In this document: positions 43,064 through 51,938 of the stretch, one piece after another
Position numbering within the stretch: the first letter of the stretch is position 1
How the letters are laid out: every line of letters starts with the position of its first letter
Origin: Actinopolyspora lacussalsi
GTDB lineage: Bacteria; Actinomycetota; Actinomycetes; Mycobacteriales; Pseudonocardiaceae
NCBI GenBank assembly: GCA_030803735.1
Contig: JAURUC010000001.1
Span: 1,993,501-2,057,500 of the forward strand
Direction: 5' to 3'
Length of the DNA: 64,000 bases
Position numbers and translations under genes: made by a program
Notes under the pieces: model-generated
What the model was told of the DNA's origin: nothing
What the model saw: only the letters and a program-made list of their open reading frames with translations
Database searches by the model: none

Positions 43064-45100
43064 TCAACGCTGCCCGTTGCTCCTCCCCCCGCTGCTCCGC
43101 TCCCCGTTGCCCTTGTTCCCGTTTCCGGCTCCCCAGCGCACCGAACGGCGGGGCGTGGGCGCGCGCAGATCGACCCTGGTGGAGGACTCCAGCTGCCACG
43201 GAACACTGGTGACCATCACACCCGGCTCGAACAACAACCTGCTCTTGAGGCGAAGCGCACTCTGATTGTGCAGCAACTGCTCCCACCAACGTCCGACCAC
43301 GTACTCCGGGATGAAAACGGTCACCACATCGCGCGGACTGTCCCGCCGGATGCGCTTCACATAGTCCACGATCGGTCGAGTGATCTCACGGTAAGGGGAT
43401 TCGAGCACCTTGAGCGGGACCGTGATGTCACGTTCCTCCCAAGCCGCCACCAGCTGCCTGGTGTCCGAGTCGTCGACGTTGACCGTGATGGCCTCCAGCT
43501 CGTCGGGCCGGGTGGCGCGTGCGTAGGCCAGTGCCCGCATGCTCGGCAGGTGCAACTGCGAAACCAGCACCAGCCCGTAGTTTCGGGAGGGCAGTACCGT
43601 CGGCCCGTCGGTGCGGCTCAGCTCCGCACTGACCCGGTCGTAGTGCTTGCGGATACCACGCATCAGCAGGTAGCCCGCGACCATCGCGGCGATCGCGATC
43701 CAGGCACCGTGCAGGAACTTCGTGATCAGCACGATGACGAGGACCGTGGCGGTCATCGCGAGCCCGATCGAGTTGATCACGCGAGCCCTGCGCATGCTGG
43801 CCCGGGCGGAGGGGTCCTCCTCGGTACGTAACCGCCGGTTCCAGTGTCTGATCATGCCGCTCTGACTCAGGACGAACGAGACGAACACACCGACGATGTA
43901 GAGCTGGATCAGCTTGGTCACCTCGGCCTCGAACACGAGGACCAGCACGGTGGCGAACCCGGCCAGGAACAGGATGCCGTTGGAGAAGGCGAGTCTGTCG
44001 CCCCGGGTGTGCAGCTGCCGCGGCAGGTACCGGTCCTGTGCCAAGACGGAGCCCAGCAACGGGAAACCGTTGAAGGCGGTGTTGGCAGCCAGCACCAGGA
44101 TCAGCCCCGTGCAGAAGATCAGGTAGTACACGGCGGGTGTGAACCCGCCGAACACCGCGTGAGCCAGCTGCGCGATCAGCGTCTTCTGCTCGTAGCCCTC
44201 CGGTACCCCGATGAGCTGGTGCCGCGGGTCCTCCGCGATGACCACACCGGTGATGCGAGCCAGCATGAGCAGCCCCATGAACATGGTCACGGCGATCAGA
44301 CCCATCCACAACAGGGTCGTGGCGGCATTGCGTGGTTTGGGCTTGCGGAAGGCGGGAACACCGTTGCTGATGGCCTCCACGCCGGTCAACGCGGCGCTGC
44401 CGGAGGAGAAGGCGCGCAGCACGAGGAAGACGAAACCGAGTCCGGCGATCTGGGAGGGCTCCTGGGCCAGTTCGAAGCCGGCGCTCTCAGCCCGCAACTC
44501 GTCACCGCGCACGTAGGCGCGGTAGAGCCCGAAACCGATCATTCCCAGGATACCCAGCACGAACGCGTAGGTGGGCACGGCGAACGTGGTGCCGGACTCG
44601 CGGGCGCCCCGCAGGTTCACTGCCGTGAGCAGGGCGATGGCGCCCACCGCGAAGGCGACCTTGTGCGTGGCCACGAACGGCACGACCGAGCCTATGTTGG
44701 CGGCGGCCGAGGAGATGGACACGGCGACGGTGAGCACGTAGTCGACCAGCAGCGCGCTGGCGACCACGAGGCCCCAACGGGGACCGTGGTTGGTGGTGGC
44801 TACCTCGTAGTCACCACCCCCCGAGGTGTAGGCGCGAACGTTCTGGCGGTAGGAAGCCACCACCACCAGCATCACCGCGACGACGACGAGGCCGATCCAC
44901 GGGCTTATCGCGTACGCCGATATACCGGCCACGGACAGCGTGAGCAGGATCTCCTGCGGCGCGTAGGCCACGCTGGACATCGGGTCCGACGCGAACACCG
45001 GTAGGGCGATGCGCTTGGGCAGCAGCGTGTGCGACAACCGGTCACTGCGGAACGGTCGGCCCACCAGCAGACGCTTGGTCACGGTCGCGAGCTTGGACAC
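43064..45100 (-). CDS. APC-superfamily permease, KimA-like potassium importer
   Basis: Integral membrane protein of 678 residues. About 12 helices of the APC fold: LPVFASDPMSSVAYAPQEIL, GGGDYEVATTNHGPRWGLVV, LRAFSSGSAALTGVEAISNG, VPAFRKPKPRNAATTLLWMG, LAANTAFNGFPLLGSVLAQD and RYLPRQLHTRGDRLAFSNGI. A ~190-residue cytosolic C-terminal domain follows (RNYGLVLVSQLHLPSMRALA, VTVFIPEYVVGRWWEQLLHN). This layout matches KimA high-affinity K+ importers. Its divergent neighbours are two TrkA-type proteins, which supports a potassium role. GTG 45100 lacks a ribosome site; TACGCT lies about ten bases upstream, suggesting a leaderless start. The tail ends in low-complexity Gly/Asn/Arg. Confidence 0.88.
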   Translation of the reverse strand: MSKLATVTKRLLVGRPFRSDRLSHTLLPKRIALPVFASDPMSSVAYAPQEILLTLSVAGISAYAISPWIGLVVVAVMLVVVASYRQNVRAYTSGGGDYEVATTNHGPRWGLVVASALLVDYVLTVAVSISSAAANIGSVVPFVATHKVAFAVGAIALLTAVNLRGARESGTTFAVPTYAFVLGILGMIGFGLYRAYVRGDELRAESAGFELAQEPSQIAGLGFVFLVLRAFSSGSAALTGVEAISNGVPAFRKPKPRNAATTLLWMGLIAVTMFMGLLMLARITGVVIAEDPRHQLIGVPEGYEQKTLIAQLAHAVFGGFTPAVYYLIFCTGLILVLAANTAFNGFPLLGSVLAQDRYLPRQLHTRGDRLAFSNGILFLAGFATVLVLVFEAEVTKLIQLYIVGVFVSFVLSQSGMIRHWNRRLRTEEDPSARASMRRARVINSIGLAMTATVLVIVLITKFLHGAWIAIAAMVAGYLLMRGIRKHYDRVSAELSRTDGPTVLPSRNYGLVLVSQLHLPSMRALAYARATRPDELEAITVNVDDSDTRQLVAAWEERDITVPLKVLESPYREITRPIVDYVKRIRRDSPRDVVTVFIPEYVVGRWWEQLLHNQSALRLKSRLLFEPGVMVTSVPWQLESSTRVDLRAPTPRRSVRWGAGNGNKGNGERSSGGRSNGQR

Positions 45101-45512
45101 GGCCAAGAGCGTAGGAGGCCGCCCACGAACCGCTTCCGCGGGATCGCGTGCCCGAACCGCATCCCGCACCGGGACGGGTCGTCGCGGCACCCGCCGATGG
45201 CCCCTCGGCGACGGCGGCGTTACCGGGATCTCCGGGCCGGAACCGGTGACCACGAACTCGTTGCGCACGGGAAACCGAACACCGGGTTCGCAATGGGCCC
45301 CCTGGATGAGCGACCCCTGCCTCACTCGATACGGTGCACCGGCCCGCGTCGACTCAGCGCGTCGTGTCGATCCGCTCCGTCGTCCTCACCGGATCGGGCC
45401 CTTTCGAGACACGGAGACTCGGCACACCGACGGGTACTGTCAGAGCTGTGGGAAGGGTCACGGATCCCGACACAGTGGGTCCGGCAACCAGCCGAGAGCG
45501 AGGAAACCGGTC
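45101..45512. promoter_or_regulatory. kimA-ceoB divergent intergenic region
   Basis: No gene seen in 412 bp. The kimA side has a TACGCT -10-like box close to its GTG. On the ceoB side TACTGT (about 45435-45440) may be a -10. GAGCGAGGA (45496-45504) is the ceoB ribosome site. I looked for a c-di-AMP riboswitch, which controls kimA in Bacillus, and did not recognise one. Confidence 0.35.
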
Positions 45513-46178
45513 GTGCATGTCGTGATCATGGGCTGTGGCCGAGTGGGGGCTTCCCTCGCGGCCGCACTGCAACGGCTCGATCACACCGTGGCAGTCGTGG
45601 ACAAGAACGGTGAGTCCTTCCACCGGTTGAGCAAGCAGTTCCACGGCCAGTGTGTGACCGGGAACGGTTTCGACCGGGACGTACTGATCGAAGCCGGGAT
45701 AGAACGGGCCGGCTCCTTCGCCGCCGTGTCCAACGGGGACAACTCCAACATCGTCTCGGCACGGGTGGCCCGGGAGACCTTCGGGGTGGATCACGTGGTG
45801 GCACGGATCTACGACCCGAAACGGGCCGAGGTCTACCAGCGGTTGGGGATTCCGACGGTGGCCACGGTGCCGTGGACCACCGACCGGTTCCTGCGGATGC
45901 TGCTCCCGGAGGGGGTCGCGACGGATTGGCGGGATCCGTCCGGGAGCGTGGCCGTGCTGCGCCTGCCGTTGCACGAGAGCTGGGTGGGCAGGCGCACCCG
46001 TGACTTGGAAACCGCGACCGGATGCCGGGTCGCGTTCATCATGCGGTTCGGCAACGGTGTGCTGCCGAAGTCGGACACGGTGGTGCAGGCCGACGACACC
46101 GTCTACGTGGCGGCCCTGTCGGGAACGATCACCGAGATAACCGCGACGGCGCAGCGCCCACCCGAGGAGACCCAGTGA
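45513..46178 (+). CDS. ceoB: TrkA-type potassium uptake regulatory protein (CeoB)
   Basis: Cytosolic gating subunit of Trk/Ktr-type K+ transport, 221 residues from GTG 45513. RCK_N NAD(H)/ATP-binding fold: HVVIMGCGRVGASLAAAL, acidic end of strand 2 in TVAVVDKNGESF, GNGFDRDVLIEAGIERAGSF, AAVSNGDNSNIVSARVARE. The C-terminal RCK_C domain (about 135-210) has ESWVGRRTRDLETATGCRVA and VVQADDTVYVAAL. It overlaps the second TrkA gene (TGATG) and is divergent from the KimA-like importer. Named after the Mtb ceoB/ceoC pair by position. Confidence 0.93.
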   Translation: MHVVIMGCGRVGASLAAALQRLDHTVAVVDKNGESFHRLSKQFHGQCVTGNGFDRDVLIEAGIERAGSFAAVSNGDNSNIVSARVARETFGVDHVVARIYDPKRAEVYQRLGIPTVATVPWTTDRFLRMLLPEGVATDWRDPSGSVAVLRLPLHESWVGRRTRDLETATGCRVAFIMRFGNGVLPKSDTVVQADDTVYVAALSGTITEITATAQRPPEETQ

Positions 46179-46849
46179 TGCGCATCGCCATAGCCGGAGC
46201 AGGCGCGGTCGGGCAGTCCATAGCCGGCGAACTCCTCGACGGCGGGCACCAGGTCATGCTCATCGAGCGCTCGGCGCAGAACTACCAGCCCAGGGCCATT
46301 CCGGGAGCCCAGTGGGTGCACGCGGACGCCTGCGAGCTCTCCTCGCTGGAGGAGACCGGCATCGAGACCTGCGACGTGGTGATAGCGGCCACCGGTGACG
46401 ACAAGGTCAACCTGGTGGTCTCGCTGCTGACCAAGACGGAGTTCGCGGTCAGGCGAGTCGCGGCACGGGTGAACGATCCGCACAACGAGTGGTTGTTCAA
46501 CGAGGCGTGGGGAGTCGATGTGGCGGTGTCGACCCCACGCATGCTGGCCGCGATGGTGGAGGAAGCGGTCAGTGTCGGTGACATCGTCCGACTCATGACA
46601 CTGCGTCAGGGCCAGGCCAACCTGGTGGAGATGACCCTGCCCGAAGGGGCTCCGCTGGCGGGCCGCAGGGTCCGTGACCTGACGCTCCCGGCAGACGCCG
46701 CACTGGTCACGATCCTTCGCGGAGGACGGGTCATCGTTCCGCAGTCCGACGACCCGCTGGAGGTGGGTGACGAGATGCTCTTCGTCGCCTCGGGCGACGT
46801 GGAACGGCGGATCAGCGAACTGGTGCACGACCCGCCGGGCCTGGACTGA
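46178..46849 (+). CDS. ceoC: TrkA-type potassium uptake regulatory protein (CeoC)
   Basis: Second RCK protein, 223 residues, ATG 46178 sharing a base with the ceoB stop. N-domain: MRIAIAGAGAVGQSIAGELL, VMLIERSAQN, HADACELSSLEETGIETCDV, VIAATGDDKVNLVVSLLTKT and RVNDPHNEWLFNEAWGVDVA. C-domain: LVEMTLPEGAPLAGRRVRDL and GDEMLFVASGD. It probably forms a hetero-oligomeric ring with CeoB under a Trk channel subunit. No trkH-like pore gene lies in this window, so the pair may act on KimA or on a distant channel. Confidence 0.93.
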   Translation: MRIAIAGAGAVGQSIAGELLDGGHQVMLIERSAQNYQPRAIPGAQWVHADACELSSLEETGIETCDVVIAATGDDKVNLVVSLLTKTEFAVRRVAARVNDPHNEWLFNEAWGVDVAVSTPRMLAAMVEEAVSVGDIVRLMTLRQGQANLVEMTLPEGAPLAGRRVRDLTLPADAALVTILRGGRVIVPQSDDPLEVGDEMLFVASGDVERRISELVHDPPGLD

Positions 46850-46990
46850 GATGTGCCGGCCGCGAGCGGGACACTCCCGTAGCGGTCGGAGCTCCGAGCG
46901 GAACGGCCGGGAGGAACGGCCGGGAGGAACACGCGGCGGGGCCGCCCTCCCGGCAGCCGGAGTCATTCCATTTCCGGAGTCATCCCATTT
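46850..46990. repeat. Convergent gap with two short tandem repeats
   Basis: Between ceoC and the DUF3159 gene a 13-bp unit gaacggccgggag occurs twice (about 46900-46926), and a 17-bp unit ccggagtcattccattt / ccggagtcatcccattt occurs twice in tandem (46957-46973, 46974-46990, one difference). The second copy runs into the DUF3159 stop codon. No hairpin terminator stands out. Confidence 0.55.
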
Positions 46991-47804
46991 CGTGCCGGGG
47001 ACGCGCCGGAGTCACCTCGCCGGTACCGGCACCACCGTCGGAGCCCCCGGAATCGGCTTCGCGCGCCTGTTCGGCGACCTTGCCCGCGCGTCGAATGGCC
47101 CAGACCGTCACCAGCAGTGCCAACGCGGTGAGCGGATACCCCATGGCGATACGCGCCACGGCCAGCCAGCCCGTCTCGTCAGCGGCGTAAAGCCACTGCT
47201 GCACCACGAACTTGGCGACGAAAACGATCGTCCAGGCAAGCGTAGCCAGATCGTAACCGGTCAAGGCCTTTCGCTGCTCTCGCCACCGGAACCCGTGCCC
47301 GTTGAGCACGGACCAGGCGACGCCGATCAGCGGCCAGCGCACGAGCATCGAAACGAGGAAGACGCCACCATAGATCAGGCTGGTCCAGATCCCGAGCAGA
47401 AAGAACCCCTTGGCATCCCCAGTGCGGTAGGCGATGAAGGAACAAATCGCCACCCCGAGCACACCCGAGACAGCCGGTTGCAGGGGTTCCCTGCGGACGA
47501 TCCGCACCAGGGCGAGCACGAGGGAGCTCGCGATGGCGATCCAAATGGCCGGAACCATCCCGACCAACGAGTTGACGACGACGAACACGACGATGGGAAC
47601 TGCGGAATAGGCGAGACCGCTGACACCGCCCATCTGCTGCAGCAGTGTCTGCTCGGCCCCGTCTGCCCCCTCGGCGGGGGCACCACGCATCCCGAACGGC
47701 GCCTTGGGCGAACCGGCGGACCCGTCGGACCCGCCGTCGGACGCCTCGTCGTAACTCCGGACGGGGTCGGCCCCGTCCGGAGTGGATGAACTGGATTCAG
47801 TCAT
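46980..47804 (-). CDS. DUF3159 family membrane protein
   Basis: Integral membrane protein of 274 residues, unknown function. A polar N-terminus (about 1-55) precedes a conserved entry LLQQMGGVSGLAYSAVPIVV and about six membrane helices: FVVVNSLVGMVPAIWIAIAS, PAVSGVLGVAICSFIAYRTG, KGFFLLGIWTSLIYGGVFLV, RWPLIGVAWSVLNG, YDLATLAWTIVFVAKFVVQQ and GYPLTALALLVTVWAI. The Mtb equivalent is Rv2693c, next to ceoC, as here. Its start overlaps the OB-fold gene's stop (47801-47804), so the two are coupled. Confidence 0.9.
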   Translation of the reverse strand: MTESSSSTPDGADPVRSYDEASDGGSDGSAGSPKAPFGMRGAPAEGADGAEQTLLQQMGGVSGLAYSAVPIVVFVVVNSLVGMVPAIWIAIASSLVLALVRIVRREPLQPAVSGVLGVAICSFIAYRTGDAKGFFLLGIWTSLIYGGVFLVSMLVRWPLIGVAWSVLNGHGFRWREQRKALTGYDLATLAWTIVFVAKFVVQQWLYAADETGWLAVARIAMGYPLTALALLVTVWAIRRAGKVAEQAREADSGGSDGGAGTGEVTPARPRHEMG

Positions 47805-48178
47805 GCGATGTTCTGCAACTCGTAGTAGGGATTGTAAAGAACCTTGTGACCATCACGATCGGCAATCCGACCGCGGGCCTTTATAGTTCTGCCGGGTTCG
47901 ATACCGGTGATCTGACGCCTGCCGAGCCAAACCAATGTCACCCCGTCGGTGCCGTCGTACAGCTCGGCTTCCAACGTGGGGACCGAAGCCTTGGGCGCCA
48001 TACCGACGCAGCGGACTCGGCCCAGCACCTCCGCTTGTTCACCGCACTTGCAGTCGCACGCCCGCCTGGCTCCGCTCGCCCGCGACCTCTCGGAGAGGTC
48101 GTCGGCGTCGAGTTCGGCGACGTCGCTGGTGAGGCGACGTACGAGGCGGCGGAGGTAGCCGTCTCCGGTGTTGCTCAT
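47801..48178 (-). CDS. OB-fold nucleic acid-binding domain protein
   Basis: Protein of 125 residues, ATG 48178 behind GGAG. N-terminal helices GYLRRLVRRLTSDVAELDAD lead to the OB fold: CKCGEQAEVLGRVRCVGMAP, PTLEAELYDGTDGVTLVWLG, RRQITGIEPGRTIKARGRIA and HKVLYNPYYEL. Two closely spaced cysteines (ACDCKCGEQ) could bind metal. The Mtb equivalent is Rv2694c. Probable nucleic-acid binder; target unknown. It is coupled to the DUF3159 gene. Confidence 0.88.
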   Translation of the reverse strand: MSNTGDGYLRRLVRRLTSDVAELDADDLSERSRASGARRACDCKCGEQAEVLGRVRCVGMAPKASVPTLEAELYDGTDGVTLVWLGRRQITGIEPGRTIKARGRIADRDGHKVLYNPYYELQNIA

Positions 48179-48328
48179 CTCGCGCTCCTGTGCGCAGTGG
48201 GCCAGTGTGCCCGCGCGGGTTCTCACCCGTGCGAGTTCAGCCTAGTCTCGTAGTCCAGCCTCGTGAGGGTAACGACGGTTCGAGCGAACGACTTCCGGCT
48301 TCGAACCACAGCCGGAGTACGAGCGTTC

Positions 48329-48964
48329 TCAGGCTCCCGCCTGCTCCTGCTGCTGCTGAATGTGCTGTGCGATCTCCTCGGGAAGCTCGATCGGCAACGG
48401 AGTGCGGACCGGCATGGGATCCGAACCGCGATCGACGACCGTCTCGTCGATGACCGCGTACAGTAGCTTCGTGCACGCATCGAGGTCCTCGGACGGGCTG
48501 GCCGCCACACCGCGCAGCAACCAACGAGGCCCGTCCACGCCGACGAACCGCAACGAGGTCCTGTCCGTGTCGGCCACGAGTTCGGTGTCCCAGATTCCCT
48601 GCTCGTGACGCACGTCGGCCCCGTCGGAACGCAACTGCTCGATCAGTTCCTGGCGCACCTCCTGCCAGAGGTCACCGGTTCGCGGAGCGGCGAACGCGCT
48701 GACGGTGAGCCGCCCGGAGGGAGTGAGCAGGTGCACGGCCCGCACCGGCCCCTCGGGATCGACCTCCACCTGCAACTGGCTGTTCTCCGGCACAGGCAAC
48801 CGCACCGATCCGAGATCGAGCCGTTCGACCTCGTCATGCGGCGCCTCGTGCTTGTCATAGGGTCCGCCGTCGGGCGCGGAATCCGCCCCGTCGTGATAGT
48901 CCTCGCTGACGTCGGAACCATCCGCGTCATTCTCGCGTCCGTCGCGACGGCGCCATCCGAACAT
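48329..48964 (-). CDS. DUF3710 family protein
   Basis: Soluble protein of 211 residues, unknown function, ATG 48964 with GGAGG nine bases upstream. A highly acidic N-terminus (about 10-45) precedes the DUF3710 core: ERLDLGSVRLPVPENSQLQV, GPVRAVHLLTPSGRLTVSAF, AAPRTGDLWQEVRQELIEQL, GPRWLLRGVAASPSEDLDAC and PMPVRTPLPIELPEEIA. It ends in a Gln-rich tail. It follows dut on the same strand with a 4-bp gap, the order seen in mycobacteria (Rv2696c after Rv2697c). Confidence 0.9.
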   Translation of the reverse strand: MFGWRRRDGRENDADGSDVSEDYHDGADSAPDGGPYDKHEAPHDEVERLDLGSVRLPVPENSQLQVEVDPEGPVRAVHLLTPSGRLTVSAFAAPRTGDLWQEVRQELIEQLRSDGADVRHEQGIWDTELVADTDRTSLRFVGVDGPRWLLRGVAASPSEDLDACTKLLYAVIDETVVDRGSDPMPVRTPLPIELPEEIAQHIQQQQEQAGA

Positions 48965-48968
48965 CCCG

Positions 48969-49475
48969 TCAGACCTCCGTACTACCGGTCGTATTGCCTG
49001 TGTCGCCAACCTCGGCCGAACCCGTCAACGCACTGTGAACTCCGGTCGAACCATAACCGTCGGAACCGCGTACCGACTCCGGCAGTTGGACGACCTCCTC
49101 GAAAACGGCGTGTTCGACACGCTGCACCACCAACTGGGCTATTCGGTCCCCGCGCCGCAGTACGATCTCCCGGTCCGGATCATGATTGATCAAGCACACT
49201 TTGATCTCACCCCGGTAGCCCGCGTCAACGGTTCCCGGGGCGTTGACCACGCTGAGCCCCGACCGGGCGGCCATCCCGGAACGCGGGTGCACGAAACCGG
49301 CGAACCCCTCCGGGAGAGCTATGGCGATCCCGGTTCCGACCACAGCACGACGCCCGGGATGGAGCACCAGGTCCTCCGCTGTGACGAGATCCGCACCGGC
49401 ATCACCGGTCCGGGCGTAGGACGGGGGTTGTATTTCGGGATCGACACGAGTAAGCAGGACCTTCACGCTTGGCAC
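48969..49475 (-). CDS. dut: dUTP diphosphatase (dUTPase)
   Basis: Hydrolyses dUTP to dUMP, keeping uracil out of DNA; homotrimer. 168 residues. The five trimeric dUTPase motifs are visible: [68 protein letters not shown] and the C-terminal arm [13 protein letters not shown] (Arg, Phe position replaced by Tyr/His-type residues). I prefer GTG 49475; TTG 49484 and GTG 49466 are also in frame. There is no ribosome site, and TAGTCT lies just upstream, so it may be leaderless. It is divergent from the DUF3093 gene. Confidence 0.93.
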   Translation of the reverse strand: MPSVKVLLTRVDPEIQPPSYARTGDAGADLVTAEDLVLHPGRRAVVGTGIAIALPEGFAGFVHPRSGMAARSGLSVVNAPGTVDAGYRGEIKVCLINHDPDREIVLRRGDRIAQLVVQRVEHAVFEEVVQLPESVRGSDGYGSTGVHSALTGSAEVGDTGNTTGSTEV

Positions 49476-49499
49476 GGGGCGCAAGACTACCCTGAGGAC

Positions 49500-50039
49500 G
49501 TGTCGGATAGTTCAGAAGCGGCCCCCGAAAGCGGTCCCACAACCGGGTTGAATGACACGACCGGAGAAATCCGCTATCGGGAACGGCTGCACGTCTCCTG
49601 GTGGAGTTGGCCGTTGCCGCTCGTAGCGGCCGCTCTGCTGGCCGCCGAGGTGCACATGGGGTATCCGGGTATTCGGGCGTGGCTGCCCTACGCGGTGCTG
49701 TTGCCGTTGTCGATAGCCCTGCCGGTCTGGCTGAGCCGAACGCGCCTCGTGGTCACCGAGCGGGAACTACGGGCGGGCAACGCGCGGCTACCGCTGCGAT
49801 TCGTCTCCGACGTCGAGGTGATCCCACGGGAACGGAAACGACGAGCGCTCGGCCCGGAGCTGGATCCGGCGGCTTTCATGATGCACAGCCCCTGGGCACC
49901 AACCGCCGCACGAATCTGGTTGGACGATCCCGACGACCCGACCCCCTACTGGGTGATCAGCACGCGGCACCCGGAACGACTGGCCGAGGTGCTGCGGCGT
50001 GGCGAACGGCAGTCCGGCGGAGACCTACGAGAGGAGTAG
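49500..50039 (+). CDS. DUF3093 family membrane protein
   Basis: Protein of 179 residues, GTG 49500 after GAGGAC. After ~35 polar residues two adjacent membrane helices follow ([20 protein letters not shown] and [18 protein letters not shown]). A soluble domain comes next: [60 protein letters not shown] and [18 protein letters not shown]. The fold resembles a membrane-attached PH-like domain. Mtb equivalent Rv2698. Function unknown. It is divergent from dut with only 24 bp between the starts. Confidence 0.88.
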   Translation: MSDSSEAAPESGPTTGLNDTTGEIRYRERLHVSWWSWPLPLVAAALLAAEVHMGYPGIRAWLPYAVLLPLSIALPVWLSRTRLVVTERELRAGNARLPLRFVSDVEVIPRERKRRALGPELDPAAFMMHSPWAPTAARIWLDDPDDPTPYWVISTRHPERLAEVLRRGERQSGGDLREE

Positions 50040-50242
50040 CCCGGGGACACGTGCTCGGGGTACGCGCACCGCATCCGGACAGCCCGTGGCGATAGTGGAT
50101 CGGCTCGGCGCCGAACGGGCCGGCGAGAAGTGCGCCACGGTGAGAGCGATGCGTCCGCCGCGGCACGCGTCGAACGTGAACAGCGGACTGGACGTGCGAT
50201 TCATCACATCCAGCCCGCCATCGGGTCCTCGACCCACGCGTT

Positions 50243-50545
50243 TCAGGCCGCGCAGTCGCGGCAGACGTATTTCCCGTTCCGCTCCCCCGCCAGTCGATTG
50301 CGGTGGTGCACTAGGAAACAGCTGGAGCAGGTGAACTCGTCGGCCTGCTTCGGGAGCACCTTGACGGTCATCTCCTCACCGGAGAGGTCAGCACCCGGAA
50401 GCTCGAAATTGTCCGCGATCTCACCCTCGTCCGTGTCCACGGACCCGGACTGAGCATCGTTGCGTTTGGCCTTGAGCTCTTCCAGCGAGTCCTCGGGAAG
50501 ATCCTCGGACTCGTTGCGCCGCGGAGCGTCGTAGTCGGTGGCCAT
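50243..50545 (-). CDS. DUF4193 zinc-ribbon-like protein
   Basis: Small acidic protein of 100 residues, ATG 50545 behind GGGGTGA. The N-terminal half is highly charged (MATDYDAPRRNESEDLPEDS, LEELKAKRNDAQSG). The C-terminal half carries two CxxC pairs (DEFTCSSCFLVHHRNRL and GKYVCRDCAA), a likely zinc site. It is among the most conserved small proteins of actinobacteria (Mtb Rv2699c). It may relate to RNA polymerase or envelope functions, but no role is established. It is preceded by a 556-bp non-coding gap shared with cei. Confidence 0.92.
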   Translation of the reverse strand: MATDYDAPRRNESEDLPEDSLEELKAKRNDAQSGSVDTDEGEIADNFELPGADLSGEEMTVKVLPKQADEFTCSSCFLVHHRNRLAGERNGKYVCRDCAA

Positions 50546-51101
50546 CTCGTTTCACCCCTGCATTTGTGGAGATTTGCAATGGTGTGCCGCTGGTCAACGT
50601 TCCAGGGCTCCAATTTGTGCCCGCACGCGAGAGTGGCGGAGGTCTCCGTTTGTCCTGCGCTCCAAGTTCCCCCGAAACGAGCGACCGACCTCAACCTCAC
50701 AGCGTGGAGCGCGGGAAGGGTAGCTCATCCCGGAGCGTGATACGCACCGGGTCACCCATAGGTGTGGTATGTGCTTCACCCTGCCGCCGGTGAATCCTGT
50801 GACCCGGGCAACGACATGGCAGGGTGGACACGGTCGAACGGGCACGAAGAACGACATCGGTCGGCCGCGGAGACGGTGGGGCGCTCCACCGTTGTCACGA
50901 TCTGTCCCAGCGACGTAACGGCACACCTGGCAACGACGAAGACACACCGGGCAACAACTTCGACACGACTGTCCGCACGAGGCCGCGTAGTCGCGTATCA
51001 ACACCTAAGCTGATTGGGGCGGACAGTCGATTCGGCATGAAACCGTTTCGATCTAACTCACCGGGACGAATGACGGCTCGATCAGGGGAGGGTGGCAGAA
51101 C
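50546..51101. promoter_or_regulatory. 556-bp divergent non-coding region between DUF4193 and cei
   Basis: No credible gene on either strand. Observations: a 9-bp inverted repeat CCGGGTCAC (50747-50755) / GTGACCCGG (50799-50807) flanking a 43-bp AT-richer segment (cataggtgtggtatgtgc), and a TAAGCT -10-like box near 51007, about 90 bp before cei. The length is unusual for this compact block and could hide a small RNA, but no structure is compelling. Confidence 0.4.
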
Positions 51102-51809
51102 GTGTCCACCGCGAGCACAGGAAAAGGGCTGCGGGGTCCGCGGTATCGGCGCCGGCGTCCATTGCCCGCGTTGATCCTGCTCGCCGTACTCGCCCTGTTG
51201 TCGGGTTTCGTCTGGACCAGGGTGTTCGAATCGACCGAGTCGGTGGAAATGGCGACTCGCTGCAACTTGCCGGAAGCCGGCGCCTCGGCGACGAAGCCCG
51301 GCGAACCTCCTACGAAGACGCCGGCGGGCACGATGCTGTCCCGCGACGCGTTGGACGACACCACGCCGAGCCCCCCACAGGACGTCTCGGTGCACGTGTT
51401 CAACGCCAACGGTGAGGCCAATCAGGCCACTCTGGTCACCGAGGAGCTGAACAATCTCGGATTCGCCAAGGGGGGCGACCCGGCCAACGATCCGGTCTAC
51501 ACGGATCTGAACCTGAAATGCCACGGCCAGATACGCTACGGCCGTGCGGGTGCCGGAGCCGCCCGCACGCTGAGTCTGATCGCCCCCTGCGCGCAGTTGG
51601 TCCGTGACCAACGCCCCGGCACGACGGTGGATCTGGCGCTGGGATCGGAGTTCGACGGGGTGCGCGCCACCCAGCAGGCACACCAGGTACTGCAACAACT
51701 CAAGAACTGGGCCAAGGAGAACCGCCGGAGCGGAGCCGACCAGCAGCGGGTGGACCAACCGAACGTCTCCGAGGAACTGCTCGACGCCGCCCGTGACGTG
51801 CACTGCTAA
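51102..51809 (+). CDS. cei: Envelope integrity protein Cei (LytR_C domain)
   Basis: Single-pass membrane protein of 235 residues from GTG 51102. Arg-rich cytosolic N-terminus (RGPRYRRRRP), one transmembrane helix (LPALILLAVLALLSGFVW, about 21-38), then an extracytoplasmic domain of LytR C-terminal type: SVHVFNANGEANQATLVTEE, LNNLGFAKGGDPANDPVYTD, GQIRYGRAGAGAARTLSLIA, PCAQLVRDQRPGTTVDLALG. Four cysteines (TRCN, LKCH, APCA, VHC) could form disulfides. The Mtb homolog Rv2700 (Cei) maintains envelope integrity and virulence. It is convergent with suhB. Confidence 0.9.
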   Translation: MSTASTGKGLRGPRYRRRRPLPALILLAVLALLSGFVWTRVFESTESVEMATRCNLPEAGASATKPGEPPTKTPAGTMLSRDALDDTTPSPPQDVSVHVFNANGEANQATLVTEELNNLGFAKGGDPANDPVYTDLNLKCHGQIRYGRAGAGAARTLSLIAPCAQLVRDQRPGTTVDLALGSEFDGVRATQQAHQVLQQLKNWAKENRRSGADQQRVDQPNVSEELLDAARDVHC

Positions 51810-51938
51810 CCGTTGCCCTTCCCCGGGCCCCACACGGGACCGGGGATGTTCCCGGTCCCGTATCGGCCGCGACACGGGTACGGCGTCGGACTCGGTTCAC
51901 GCCCGGGCTCCGGGCGAATGGCGCGGCACGCGAAGTTC

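Noticed and set aside
45101..45512. Possible c-di-AMP (ydaO) riboswitch before the KimA-like gene
   Set aside because: I could not identify the conserved riboswitch core on the minus strand, and the gene appears to start with almost no leader.
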